From the NCBI GenBank assembly GCA_002778195.1, contig PCDI01000012.1:517276-581275 (forward strand): 64,000 bases of DNA. The letters run 5' to 3'. The notes under the pieces were generated by a model. The model was not told the origin of the DNA. It worked only from the letters and a program-made list of their open reading frames with translations, and made no database searches. Of this stretch, positions 12,944 through 23,400 are shown one piece after another. Numbering within the stretch: the stretch's first letter is position 1; every line of letters starts with the position of its first letter. This DNA is from Raffaelea ambrosiae (Eukaryota; Ascomycota; Sordariomycetes; Ophiostomatales; Ophiostomataceae). Position numbers and translations under genes: made by a program.

Positions 12944-13230
12944 GACGAGATTCACGCGGCGTGAGAATAACTACTTTGTAAACACACTCGGCGGAAAGAA
13001 ATGTTTACATAAGCCTGCATCTCTGCGCTCGCTCTTTGATTTTTTTTATATTTATATATTTTATTTAGAATTGAGAGCGCAGAAGATTAAAGAGTAAACG
13101 CATGGAATTAGTGAGTGAGCGCAAGAAAAATAAAGAGTGATAGCTGGTAAAAAAAGCAAGCCTACGTAAACTTTGTTCCCGTACCGCGTGTGGTTTGTTA
13201 TTCTCACGCTGCGCGAATCTAATAGTCGCT
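12944..13230. mobile_element. MITE-like element with long terminal inverted repeats and 9-bp target duplication
   Basis: A 287-bp non-coding element. The first and last ~70 bases are inverted copies: 12949-12971 and the complement of 13197-13219 agree at 21 of 23 bases, and further in GTTTACATAAGCCTGC pairs with GTTTACGTAGGCTTGC. The centre is A/T-rich (13033-13072) and flanked by a second, internal inverted pair (TCTGCGCTC / GAGAGCGCAGA). It is bounded by the same 9 bases, CTAACAGCC, at 12935-12943 and 13231-13239. Long TIRs with a 9-bp duplication are characteristic of Mutator-like (MULE) non-autonomous elements (family knowledge). No transposase is present. Confidence 0.7.
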
Positions 13231-13444
13231 CTAACAGCCCCCAACAGCAGCCAATGGCAGTAATAAGTGGCTCCTATGTATCTTGTCTTACAATCATTTG
13301 TCTTTATCGTTATGGATGCTCTATGGATAACAGAAGGTGAAAGCTGGGGGCAGTAATGATTTTTTTTTCCTCTTAAAAAAAAGAAAGCCGTTTCCCATGC
13401 TCATATCAACGTCCATGTTCCTCTTCATGTCCTGGTTTTATTCG

Positions 13445-14917
13445 TCATGATTTATACAATTTCGACCACGCCGACGCAAAGTGGTCGCCGCGCGATCCCC
13501 AGGCCACCACGTAGTGACTCGCCAGCAGCTGCCACTCCTCGACCTCGTCCAGACCTTCCAGCCGGTTGACGCGCTCCTTTTCGGCCTCGGGCACCCACGC
13601 ATCCCAAATGTCTGCTATGGTTAGGTGGTGCGCGCGTGTCAGGCCGGCCTCGCCTTTCAGCCGCGCCTCCTGCGCAGCGCCGTCGGCGTACGTCTCCAGG
13701 GTCGGCATCTCGATGCCGCGCGCGGCCAGGTTGGCGACCATGGTGCGGCCAAAGGCGTCGCCCGGCCGGATGGGCTCGTAGATGACGATGCCGAGCGATG
13801 ACGAGGGAGAAATGCGGTCGCCAAACCAGCGGAGCACCGAAGCGGCCTGGGCAGGTTGGAGGTAGCAGAGGCAGCACTCGGAAACGAGCAGGGTAGGAAT
13901 ATCGGTACGCAGGCCCGTCAGGTGGAGGGCTTCCGTATCGTCTTCCGATGGATCTTTCTTGTCCGCAGCGGCGGCAATGTCACGCAGATCGACGCCGTGG
14001 CCCCAGAGCTGGTTGCCATGTCCCAAATCCGCGTGCCAGCTCGTGTAGGCATTGGGGTTCTGTGCGGTGGTGTTAGGGCCGCCGGCGGCTGGCGGTGTCG
14101 TGCCGGACGTAGAATCGTCGATGGTAGGGCTGACTAGGAAAGATCGTAGGTAGGGTACGGACTGGACGATGCTGCGTTTTTTGGCACAGATGGCGGGGAA
14201 GTCGATCTCGTGGTAGGCGACGTTGTGAAAGACCGGCTCTTGGGCTAGGAACCGGAAGCTGCGCGTATCGGTGCCGGCGCCGAGTGAGACCAGCTGCCGT
14301 GTTGGTGTACCATCTTCGGAGGTGGACGGCTGGTGGGAGAGGAAGGCTCGGATGATCGCATCGAGTGCTTGTGTGCGGGTGTATGTGCCTGTGTGTCATT
14401 GTAACAAGACGTCAGCTAGAGTTCATGGTTCAGAAGAAGCTCAGAGGCAGCAACGAGAGCTGGGGCCTGAGCCTGGGCCGGGCCGGGCCTGGGTGCACTG
14501 ACCGCGATTAATGATGGGCAGTCGACGAGGTGCCGGGCCACCGTCTCCGGCAAAGAACTTGGCAAACGGATCTTCGAGGAGGCCAATGTCGACGGCACTG
14601 AGCCGGGAGAGTGCTGCATCGGTGTCGGTATTTTGAATGACCGAGTTAGGGTCAGGATGGTGGTGTCCGAAGCCCCCGAAGCCGCCTCTGCCTACGCGGC
14701 CGTGAAGCGGTCCTCCCCGGATGCCGCGCAGTCCTCCTCGACGACCCCCGCGTCCAGCACGAGGTGGCCCTAAACGTGACAGCAGGTTGGGAATGGAGGG
14801 GGCATCCATAGACGGAGCCGAAGCTGTTGAGGAGGCAGTTGCTGCGGAAGGGGTGGAGGCCGGTGCTTGTCCAGCTCTCGGCTGCGACGGCGCCGTGGTA
14901 GTGTCTTTTCCCTCCAT
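13445..14917 (-). CDS. ppm1: Leucine carboxyl methyltransferase 1 (PP2A methyltransferase)
   Basis: SAM-dependent enzyme that methylates the C-terminal Leu of the PP2A catalytic subunit and so controls holoenzyme assembly. Two exons: 14503-14917 and 13445-14388; total 452 aa. SAM-binding and family motifs are visible in exon 2: [15 protein letters not shown], the acidic YHEIDFP, the WHADLGH segment, and [11 protein letters not shown]. The exon 1 donor is GTCAGT, weaker than the GTAAGT norm, but the joined [14 protein letters not shown] is exactly as expected. About 100 extra N-terminal residues include an Ala/Pro/Ser stretch and an RGG-like Gly/Arg run (GRGGRRGG...GRGGFGGFG) at about residues 55-85. 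Such a run may bind RNA or be disordered; its role is unknown. Confidence 0.92.
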
Positions 14918-16153
14918 GTCTTTGGTGGTTGGAGCACTATGACAGCAATGGGTGTGGCATCGTTGGTATAAGGAGGAGTGAAGAGCTGCTCAAGTCCGAG
15001 GGATGGAGAGATCGGCCACTGATGTCAATGTGGGGCTCTTTTGGTGGAGGCCAGCCATAGTGAAAGGTGCTAGGGCGGGGCCACCTGTCGGGACCTGCAG
15101 ACGCGTTAATACCGTGTAGGGCAGCCGTTAGACGCCGACAGAAAATTTGGGCCTGGGATGGCCAACTGGGACAGCGATCAATGATGCATTGTGAGAAGAC
15201 TCTATGGGTACGTTTTGCCGCTGTTGTCATTCATCCCCATCCCTGACCAGCTCGGAGGGATTCTCGCATCCTCGTGTGTGTTTTGGCACGTGACCCGGTC
15301 CTCAACTCGGCGGAGGTTTATTGGCGATTCCATCTCCTGCGTGAAAAGTTTCACGGCCTCTGGTTCCCTACTGGGCTACGCCAGGCACTAAGCTGTAGCC
15401 ACCAACACATTTCTCGTGTTGAGCACCAACACATTTCGTGTTGAGCAAGCCTGGCGGATCCAACCGCCCAGACGCACCCGCGTGTTTTTGTATTTACGCT
15501 TATTTTGACAGCTGGTCAAGCTTTGCACGGCGGAATAATTTGTTTTGCCCGTTTTCCAGTCACTGACTTGTCCCATTATCCTATTCGGGCTTTTTTTCAT
15601 TTTTTTTTTTTTTTTCATTTTCCCCCCCATAGCTTTAGCTCCTGCGTCCAGTTTATGCCTGGAAGAGACGACGCAAAAGTCCCCGACTGGGCCGTGAAAA
15701 GAAGGACGTTTCACTGGGTTGCTCTGGCTCCTGTTTCTCTGGTCCTCTGGCGCCCGTTGGGTGCTGTGCCACGCTTATGTTCATGCCTAGCTGCGTGGTT
15801 CTTGGCGTTCGCTTTGCTGACAGGGCTATGTACAAGGGGGCAAGGGAGGCCCGTGACTGGTTGCACGCCATCAGCAGCGCTGGAAATGGCTGTAAAAAAG
15901 TGCGACTGCTGCCTAGGAGCTCAGCCAGAAATGGGAAACTTGATCCAGCGGAACGCCCGGCCAGTTAAAAAGGATCCAGACTTTCGATGCAGGATTGCAC
16001 CCCTCGTCAGCAGAAGGCTTACAAAAGGGAAGGAGCCACCCACAGTCTTCTCCCTCATCGTTCTCTTCGCATCTCGCGATTCTCCTTTTCCCCTCTTCTG
16101 TTTCTGCCTCCATCCATCTTATTCCTCCAGTAGCAAGCTCATCATCCCCAACC
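14918..16153. other. Gene-free stretch between LCMT1 and a membrane protein gene
   Basis: 1.2 kb without a supportable gene. Open frames on the + strand (15505-16167) have biased low-complexity composition and no recognisable domain. A T/C-rich run at 15590-15630 and the CT-rich 16030-16150 look like promoter and leader DNA for the gene at 16154. Confidence 0.45.
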
Positions 16154-17364
16154 ATGATCGGCAGTGACCTCACCACCAGTCTCGCCGCCAGGGCGATTGG
16201 CACTATGGAGCCTGATGAACCAACGATGCAATTGTCGAGCCTGACAGTTTTCCTGGTTCTCGGAACGCTCATTCTGCTCGCTCCTGTCTACCTCTTTGTG
16301 CGTATCTCTCCATGAACTGTTTGTCTTGCGTGATATCTATCAGGACGATCCCGAGCTGGTTATCGAACTCATCATCGGATCGCGATGCTAACCAGCTCTC
16401 TCTTTAGGTCATGTATTCGATGAGCACCATGTATCCTATCCTGGCAATTGTCGAGAATCCAAGCCCGCCGGCATATGATGCTGTGGTCGACGAAGAGAAC
16501 GACGCCACCCCCGCCCCGCCTCCCGGCGGTGACAGCGAAAACGCGGCCGGCGTGCAGGTCTCGACGCCCAACACCAAGCCAGTCACCAGCAGCATCCGCC
16601 GCACGTTCCGCCTGCTCTACGCATCCAGCGGCCTGAGGGGCAACTGCCGCGGCCTGTATCTGTTTGTGGTTTACTTCATTGTCGTCTTTGCTGCAAGGGA
16701 GGTCCTGCGCGGCATCTTCATCATCAACTTCATCCGCCCCCTGGCCTCTCTACTCGTCATGCTGGCTCTCGCCCCCCTGCATGCCGGCTGGGTGCACGCC
16801 ATCATCAGCAAGGGTGCCGCACCGCTGCTCTTCTGGCGTAACCTGCCGCCCTACCGGAAGACCATGGAGGCGACCTGCATTCCCATCTTCCTGTTCTGGG
16901 CCGGCAGCTTGGCCGTTGAGTTCATCCCCGGCCTGCTCAGAAACGCCCTTAAGGTCAAAGTCTGGGATCCGTCCCAGCCCGCCGTCGTCCCCGACGCCAC
17001 CCCCAGCATGGTCTGGAAGCTCCTTCTGGTGACCTTTGTGCAGATCCTGCTCCCGGTTGTCTTCCTGACCATCCCTACCGTCTTGCTTGTCCGCGCCCAG
17101 GCCAGTCTGCTGGCGCCGGACGCCAACACCATTGTGCCTTTTGACCGTTCTTTTGACGGCAAGGTCGAGCCCGCTGTCGTGGGTGGCCGTGGCTACGTCA
17201 CCATGCGCGATGCTTTCCGCACGTTCTCGGGTGCTTCGTGGGCCCGTCTGCTGATCCTCTATGCCAAAGTCAACGCCGTGGCCATCGTTTTGGATGCTGT
17301 GGTCATTGGACTGGTGGTCACGGAGGTGATCTTGACGAGCAAGAAGGAGGGGAGTGTCAACTGA
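16154..17364 (+). CDS. Polytopic membrane protein, fungal family of unknown function
   Basis: Two exons (16154-16297, 16408-17364; branch GCTAACC near 16387) give 366 aa. I do not recognise an enzymatic domain. At least six hydrophobic segments are visible: about residues 28-50 (LTVFLVLGTLILLAPVYLF), 130-150, 155-180, 210-230, 255-285 and 325-355. Between the first and second lies an acidic Pro/Ala-rich loop. Lone motifs such as APLHAGWVHAIISKG and FWRNLPPYRKT look conserved rather than random. Similar fungal proteins are sometimes labelled 'ubiquitin carrier protein' in databases (from memory), but nothing here supports ubiquitin chemistry. The start is at ACCATGATC; the N-terminal half TM is encoded in exon 1. 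Confidence 0.75.
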
Positions 17365-18839
17365 ACACGCCCTTTGTTGAGATGGCAAACTTGCTTTGAA
17401 AGAAGCACTCTTCGGCAGCACGTTCGTGCCAAGACACGCCGTTTGCGTGGGCTAGGAAAGAGGGGTTGGAAAGAAAGCCGGAAAGGGAGGGCTTCCCATG
17501 TCATAGAGACAACTAGGATTGCCCAAGCATGGGCCCCACGCAGATGCCGTCAAGCCAGTCCCGCACTTGCCGGGTAACACGGAACTCCTGCTCTTTTTTC
17601 TGTCCCATCTAGTATTGTTTTGGGATTGTTTGTTTTGGGACTGTTTGTTTGGGACAATATTTGTAAGGCAAGTGTTTTTGGGCGACTGCACTTTACCGCC
17701 TGTGGAATTGCCATGGCGGGCAAGCAATTAATGCCCACGTTGTTCACGATATGGACGTGGATATGATTATATGAGAATCAATGCCGGCTTCGGGTCTCCA
17801 GTGTGCCACGTGCTGCCTGGTTTAATGGGTGCTGCAGCGCATGGTTCTCATCTTGTGCTTTCGCCCGTATTGATGTTTATCGTCCATTTAGCCCGTCGCT
17901 CCGGGATGAGCAACCGGAAGCCATGCAACTGCACCAGGATTTGCCCCTGCAACTGCGATTAGCCGGCCGACCTGCGCATCACTGCCACGCGGAAGAAGAT
18001 GCAGGATGACCTCTACCTAGAAATAGGATGTGCAGGCTGTTTCGATGGTTGGCCAAAGTGTGAGAGGCGTGAAAAGCAACACTAGTATAGATGGAAGCCG
18101 GTCAAATGGCACTAGCTACAATCAAACATACGTCTCACACGACCTTGGGCACCATATACACCGTACAAATCAGATACCCAGTGTCTTGTTAATAGTATCT
18201 TGGCGTCTTACTGCGTCCATACACCACCGCATGGGCTTATCTGGACCCAAGCATGGCCGGTCTGACGATCGTTGCGTTGGTCTCCAGAATTTCTGGGGAC
18301 TTGACAGGGCCGTTCTCAGCCGAGGCGACAGGCTCGGCGGCTTAGGATTTGGCGTAATCCGGAGAAAAAGCACTAAACTTTAGCGTGCATCTGCCCTGCA
18401 GTCATCGTGCATGGCAATTGAGATAATAACTAGTTAGTTACATAGTAGTTATATAGTAGGTACATCAGACAAATAAGAAAACAATAAGAAAACGAAGCGA
18501 CACTGGACGAAACATGCATAATAGCAGAACGTGCACATTCGAGAGTCTTCGGCAATAACGAGCCGCGAGGAAAGCCACTTTGCGTGCCGTGTGTGACACT
18601 TCTAGCAAGATGAGGGCAATGTATCGTCGTTGCCGAGAGAGATGCGCGAGATTCACGCGAAATGACAATTCTCGCCTTTTCTGACCATCCCGGGATTCGC
18701 CCATCGTCGCTCGTCATGCAATGCACGGCGGGATTGCCGATCTCGTGTGGTCTTCTTGAAAGGGTCCGAGAGCGATTCGACGTGAATAGTGAAACATTGT
18801 TTCTCGGAAAACGGGTTGGGCACCTTTCGACAAGCCTAT

Positions 18840-18888
18840 GCGATGCCTTTGCGATGCCTTTGCGATGCCTTTGCGATGGCCTTGCGAC
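18840..18888. repeat. 11-bp tandem repeat, about 4.5 copies
   Basis: Unit GCGATGCCTTT, three exact copies followed by one with two changes and a partial copy. Non-coding context. Confidence 0.8.
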
Positions 18889-20401
18889 GAAGTTGTAAAA
18901 ACATCTTTACCAGAAACTTTTGCCGCGTCACAACGCCCGTTCCCTTACTCTGTTTGACGTTCGCAATGTTTCTCGTCGTCATCGTGGCCCCTTCCGGCTG
19001 AATGTGACTCTGCAACTTCAGTAATCCCATTTACAGAGAGAGGGGTCTTGGACAGAATCCCAAGACCCATCGTCATCTTGGCTCTATCGGCGAAACACAT
19101 TCGAGAAGAAAAACAAGCCATGTCTAATAAGAGCGTTTGCTCAACAGAAAACATCCTCTTGCCCGCAAAGACCGCAAAGACGGCAGACGAGGAGACCCAC
19201 AAGACGGATCGAGTGCCTGCCAAATCTTAATTTCAATTTCGTTGCCGTCACTGCGCCGGCATCTTGACGCGTGCTGTTTGGTTTGGCGCCCTCGAATCGT
19301 ACTGTTGCGTGCAGTTCTGCATAGATTGCAAGGGGGGGGAAGCATAGAGAGAGACGTGGACTGAGAGTACTACTCGTACATAGTACTATGACAATGTATG
19401 TACATCCTCGTACGAGTACTCGTACCTGTTGGGCCCGCTGGAAAAGGCACCAGAGGTTGTATCGGACCCTGCACAGATTGGTCACTCATCTCGGGCTGTC
19501 TCCAATGCATATGCAGCGGCGGCGTTCATTGGTGTACCTGGCGGGAGGCAATAGCTCGTCGCCAGGGGTGTGGGCAGCCGTGATTGGCTGGGTGGAGCAC
19601 CCCATCACTCCCCTTTTCAACGGCCACCAACAGTAGACCCACCAGGGGAAAGTCTTCAGCATTTCAGCATTCCATGCCCCCCCCCCCCCCTGGTTGCATG
19701 CGGCTCTTGGTTGGGCCACTCACCGGCGAGCCAGAGAGGAAACAGAACCAGAAAGGCAGAAGGATTGGAAGAACACGGAAATAGAGTAGGGGTGCTGACC
19801 AGGGGGGGGATAGTTAACTTCATGCTTGTTTCCCCAGTCAGAATGTTCGAATCTTACGACACACACCATCGCGCCGTTGGTGAGCCCCCAGGATGGCCTT
19901 GCAGACACGGCCAGAGACTGAAAGAACAAACAGGATGGGGGGCACGGATGAGTGGCGGCGCAGAAAAGGTCCGAGAGTGGCGGCCCAGCGCGAGAGAGGA
20001 GGCGTTCCTGGCAGGGGGCTAAGACGAAGCAAGTTAATCATCGTGAACGGTCATAGACACCCCCTTCCCCGGCAGGGACCACCAACACCCTCTTCGGCTG
20101 CCTGCCCCATTGCCACTGGTCCGCAATTATTTCCCCTAGCATTTAACCTCTTTCTGTCGTGGCCTATGCGCCGTTGCTACTCTATTTCTTTTCCTTATTT
20201 CCCACTGGTGGTGCTCTGTGTCGTTCCTCATTCCCCCGGCAATCATCGTGCAAGGCCCTTTTTTTATTATTTGATCTGCCTCTGTTCCACCTCTTCTCTC
20301 TTTTCTTTCCATCCCCTGGTTTGACCGCCATCCGTTCTTTTCTTCTGCTTTCCTTCGTTCTTGGCCAGACTTTTTTTCGTTTTGCTGTTTTTATTTGATT
20401 T

Positions 20402-20407
20402 TATAAA
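20402..20407 (+). promoter_or_regulatory. Possible TATA box of the SUN-family gene
   Basis: TATAAA within TTTTATAAAGACGC, about 275 bases upstream of the ATG at 20680, followed by a CT-rich leader. Position and context fit, but no start site can be seen directly. Confidence 0.35.
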
Positions 20408-20679
20408 GACGCTCGCCGTCGCTTTCGTTCGTTAACTACCACAACACGTACCATATACTCACGCAATATATGGACATACATGCGTTCAGGAATCAAACAT
20501 AATAACGCTTGAACGCAGACACACACACACATTCACATTCGTTTCACTCGTTTCCCGTCGGGTCTTGCCTTCCCCTTTTATTGCCAACCCCTTCTTTTTG
20601 GAACAACAGGCGCTTTCGACGACATCGCGGCTCGGTTTTCCACACAGTCCTTTGTTTCTACACGACTCTTGCTCTTCCG

Positions 20680-22556
20680 ATGAAGTTTTCAACCTTCCAG
20701 GCGGCCCTTGGCTCGGCCCTGGTCCTGGGCGCGGCCCAGCCGGCCGTCGCCGAGATGCACCTCGGCCATCGTGCGGCCCATCAGCACTACGGGAAGCGGC
20801 ATGCCCAAGGCAGCCCGGCTGCTGACGACAACAACAACGATGTCCTCCTCTCGGAACGCCAGCCACAACTCGACGAGCCTCTCGTCCTGGCCAACCCGCA
20901 TCTGCACCATCGCCACCCGCAGCGCGTCGACTCGCTCCCGCGCCTGTTCACGCGCGAGGGTGCGGAGTCCTCGCCCGCGGCCGTGGCGGAGCGCGACCCC
21001 AACCCGGATGAAGACTCGCCGGCTGTTGCCAAGCGGGCTGTTTGCTCGCTGCCCGACGACCCGGATCTGGTCGCCGTGCCCGGTGCACAGAACGGCGGCT
21101 TTGCCATGGCGCCCGACGTCTCGTGCACGGCGGGCAAGTACTGTCCGATTGCCTGCGCGTCCGGCAAGCTGATGGCGCAGTGGAAGCCCGGCACGTCGTA
21201 CACGTATCCGGAGTCCATGGACGGCGGCCTCTACTGCGACAGCAACGGCAAGGTGCAGAAGGCGTTTCCCAGCAAGCCCTACTGCGTCGACGGCACCGGC
21301 AGCATCTCGGCCGTCAACCGCTGCGGCGACGTCGTGTCCTTCTGCCAGACCGTCCTGCCCGGCGACGAGGGCATGTACATCCCGACCGACGTGACCGGCA
21401 CGGCTGTCCTTGCCGTGCCCGACCCGTCCTACTGGGCCAGCACAGCCGCTCAGTGAGTCCCATCTTGACAAGATATATGTGCAGCGAAACAAAAAAAAAA
21501 CAGTGACTAACCAACTTTTTTCTTCCTCCTCTCAGCTACTACATCAACCCTCCTGGCACCAGCGGACAGGACGGCTGCATCTGGGGCACCTCGGCCAACC
21601 CGATCGGCAACTGGAGCCCTTACGTGGCCGGCGCCAACGCCGACAGCTCGGGCCAGACGTTTGTCAAGATCGGCTGGAACCCCATCTTCACGGGCTCCAG
21701 CCTGGCCGGCACCAAGCCGTCGTTCGGTGTCAAGATCGAGTGTTCTGGCAGCGACTGCAACGGCCTGCCCTGCGAGATCGGCTCGTCCAACCTGGACGAC
21801 TTCAGCGTCAAGAGCGCGGACAGCGCCACGGGTGCCGGCGGCGCCGACTTTTGCGTGGTCACGGTCCCGAGCGGCAGCAAAGCCAACATTGTGGTCTACA
21901 ACTTTGACGGGTCCTCCTCGGGTGGCAGCGGCGGCAGCAGTTCTTCGTCGGCCTCCGCGTCGTCGTCGTCCTCCTCGTCGACCTTCTCGTCCTCCTCGTC
22001 CTCGTCATCCTCAGCACCACCTCCGTCGTCGTCGTCGTCTTCCTCGTCCTCCTCCTTTTCCTCCTCCTCCTCCACCTCCTTGCAACCAACAACCTCTTCG
22101 TCATCAATTGGTATTTCCTCCTCGTCATCGGCACCGTCCTCCTCTTCCACAGAGCTCTCCACCTCCTCCACTTTCTCCCCCTCGTCTTCGTCTTCCGCCC
22201 CTCCCTCGTCGTCCTCGTTCTCTGCCTCTTCTACCCAGTCCTCGTTGACACCGTTCCTGTCAGGTTCCCCGACCGGCTACATTTCGTCGTCGTCGTCGTC
22301 AACCTCGTCATCGGCCAAGGCCACCACCACGAACCAAGGCGGTATCTTCCACGAGAACGGTACAACGGCGGCCACGGCCAACAAGACCGGTCCTGTGGCC
22401 ACGGGGCCGACCACGAGCTTGTTCCTCCCCTCCGGTACGGACTCGGCCACGGCCGCGGCTACCTCCTCCAAGAATGAGGGGTCCAACCACGCTCAGGGCA
22501 GCGCAGCGCTGGTCGGCCTTCTCGTGGCCCTCGTGGCCAGCCTCTGGCTGTACTGA
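20680..22556 (+). CDS. SUN-family (GH132-type) cell-wall protein with GPI-anchor signal
   Basis: Secreted wall-remodelling protein of the SUN family (SIM1/UTH1/NCA3/SUN4 relatives, group II type with an anchor). Two exons (20680-21452, 21536-22556) give 597 aa. A signal peptide covers about residues 1-24 (MKFSTFQAALGSALVLGAA). A pro-region ends at a Kex2-type KR (residues 118-119, AKRAVCS). The SUN domain runs about 121-380 and shows CPIACASGK, YCVDGTGSIS, and GCIWGTSANPIGNWSPYVAGAN straddling the intron. A very long Ser run follows (about 382-545). The C-terminus is hydrophobic (SAALVGLLVALVASLWLY), as expected for GPI anchoring. Beta-glucan activity is known for the family; its role here is inferred. 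Confidence 0.9.
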
Positions 22557-23400
22557 GCACGTGGGAAAACGAGAAGTTTTTGTGTTTTCTGCATTGCTTT
22601 CGCCCCTTGTCCCCCCCCCCAGCGTTTCTTCCACAGCCTTGAGTCCCCCCTTTTATTCCCTGCTTTCTTTCTTTCTCTTCTTCTTCGCAGATGCGAAAAG
22701 GCACGTTGTTATGTCTACTGTTTCTACGCGTCTGCCACCTTGACCAGCGGTAGACCTGTATATATCTTGTTCCCTATACCCCCTTTTTCAACCCACCGAC
22801 GTTGGCTGCTGGCTTTTTATATATTTCTTCCCATGTTTTTGCTCCAGCAGCCTGGACTGGAGTTCCGTCGACTTTGCAGGTCCACTTCTTTATTGTATAT
22901 GTGCTTTCTTCATTTTGATCTTTTTGTCCACATATACCCGCCACTTTTATACCCCTCACCCCTTCTCCCTTTTCTCCCCTTTCCTTCTGCAGCGAGGAGG
23001 AGGACGAGAGAGAGATGCTACTTCTTCTAGTTTTTACTTTGTTGGTTTGCGGCTTGCTGGCAGATGATGGGATGGAACTGGTTCTTTTGTGTGTACTTTT
23101 GGGTGTCGGTTGTTTTGGCCTTCGACTGGGAAGGGTAGAAAAGGAGTTGTCTGGTGGAAACCCACCCCCCCCAAAATCAAAACTCGGGAACTTTTAGAAA
23201 TCAGAAAATCAAATAACTTTGACCGGTTCCCACAAAGCTCTCTCTCTCTCTCTTTGTTTTATATGTAATGTCTATGCAAACAAGATGACAACAAGAACGC
23301 TCCCAAGCAACAGTAAACAAGACAGTAAACAAGACAGTAAACAAGAAAAAATAAAAATAAACAAGAAACAGGAAACACACAGGTATCCATATACAAACAA
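22557..23400. other. Convergent intergenic region
   Basis: The 3' sides of the SUN gene (+) and the CSN12-like gene (-). T/C-rich, with a (CT)n run near 23238-23254 and three copies of AGACAGTAAACA-like sequence at 23310-23345. No gene. Confidence 0.45.

Larger units (their letters stand above)
17365..20679. other. 3.3-kb gene-free region
   Basis: The longest stretch here without a supportable protein gene. All open frames are short and of shadow character. It contains a short array of TTTGTTTTGGGA-like repeats (17613-17657), an 11-bp tandem repeat (18840-18888), GTAC-rich palindromic sequence around 19370-19430, C and G homopolymers near 19680 and 19802, and a long CT-rich leader (20130-20670) belonging to the SUN gene. 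No tRNA or rRNA could be recognised by eye. Confidence 0.45.

Noticed and set aside
15505..16167. 220-codon + strand open frame
   Set aside because: It crosses T and C homopolymers, has no domain and overlaps the start of the better-supported gene at 16154 in another frame.
20509..20679. Upstream in-frame extension of the SUN gene (57 codons)
   Set aside because: It would bury the obvious signal peptide. The ATG at 20680 directly begins a signal sequence.
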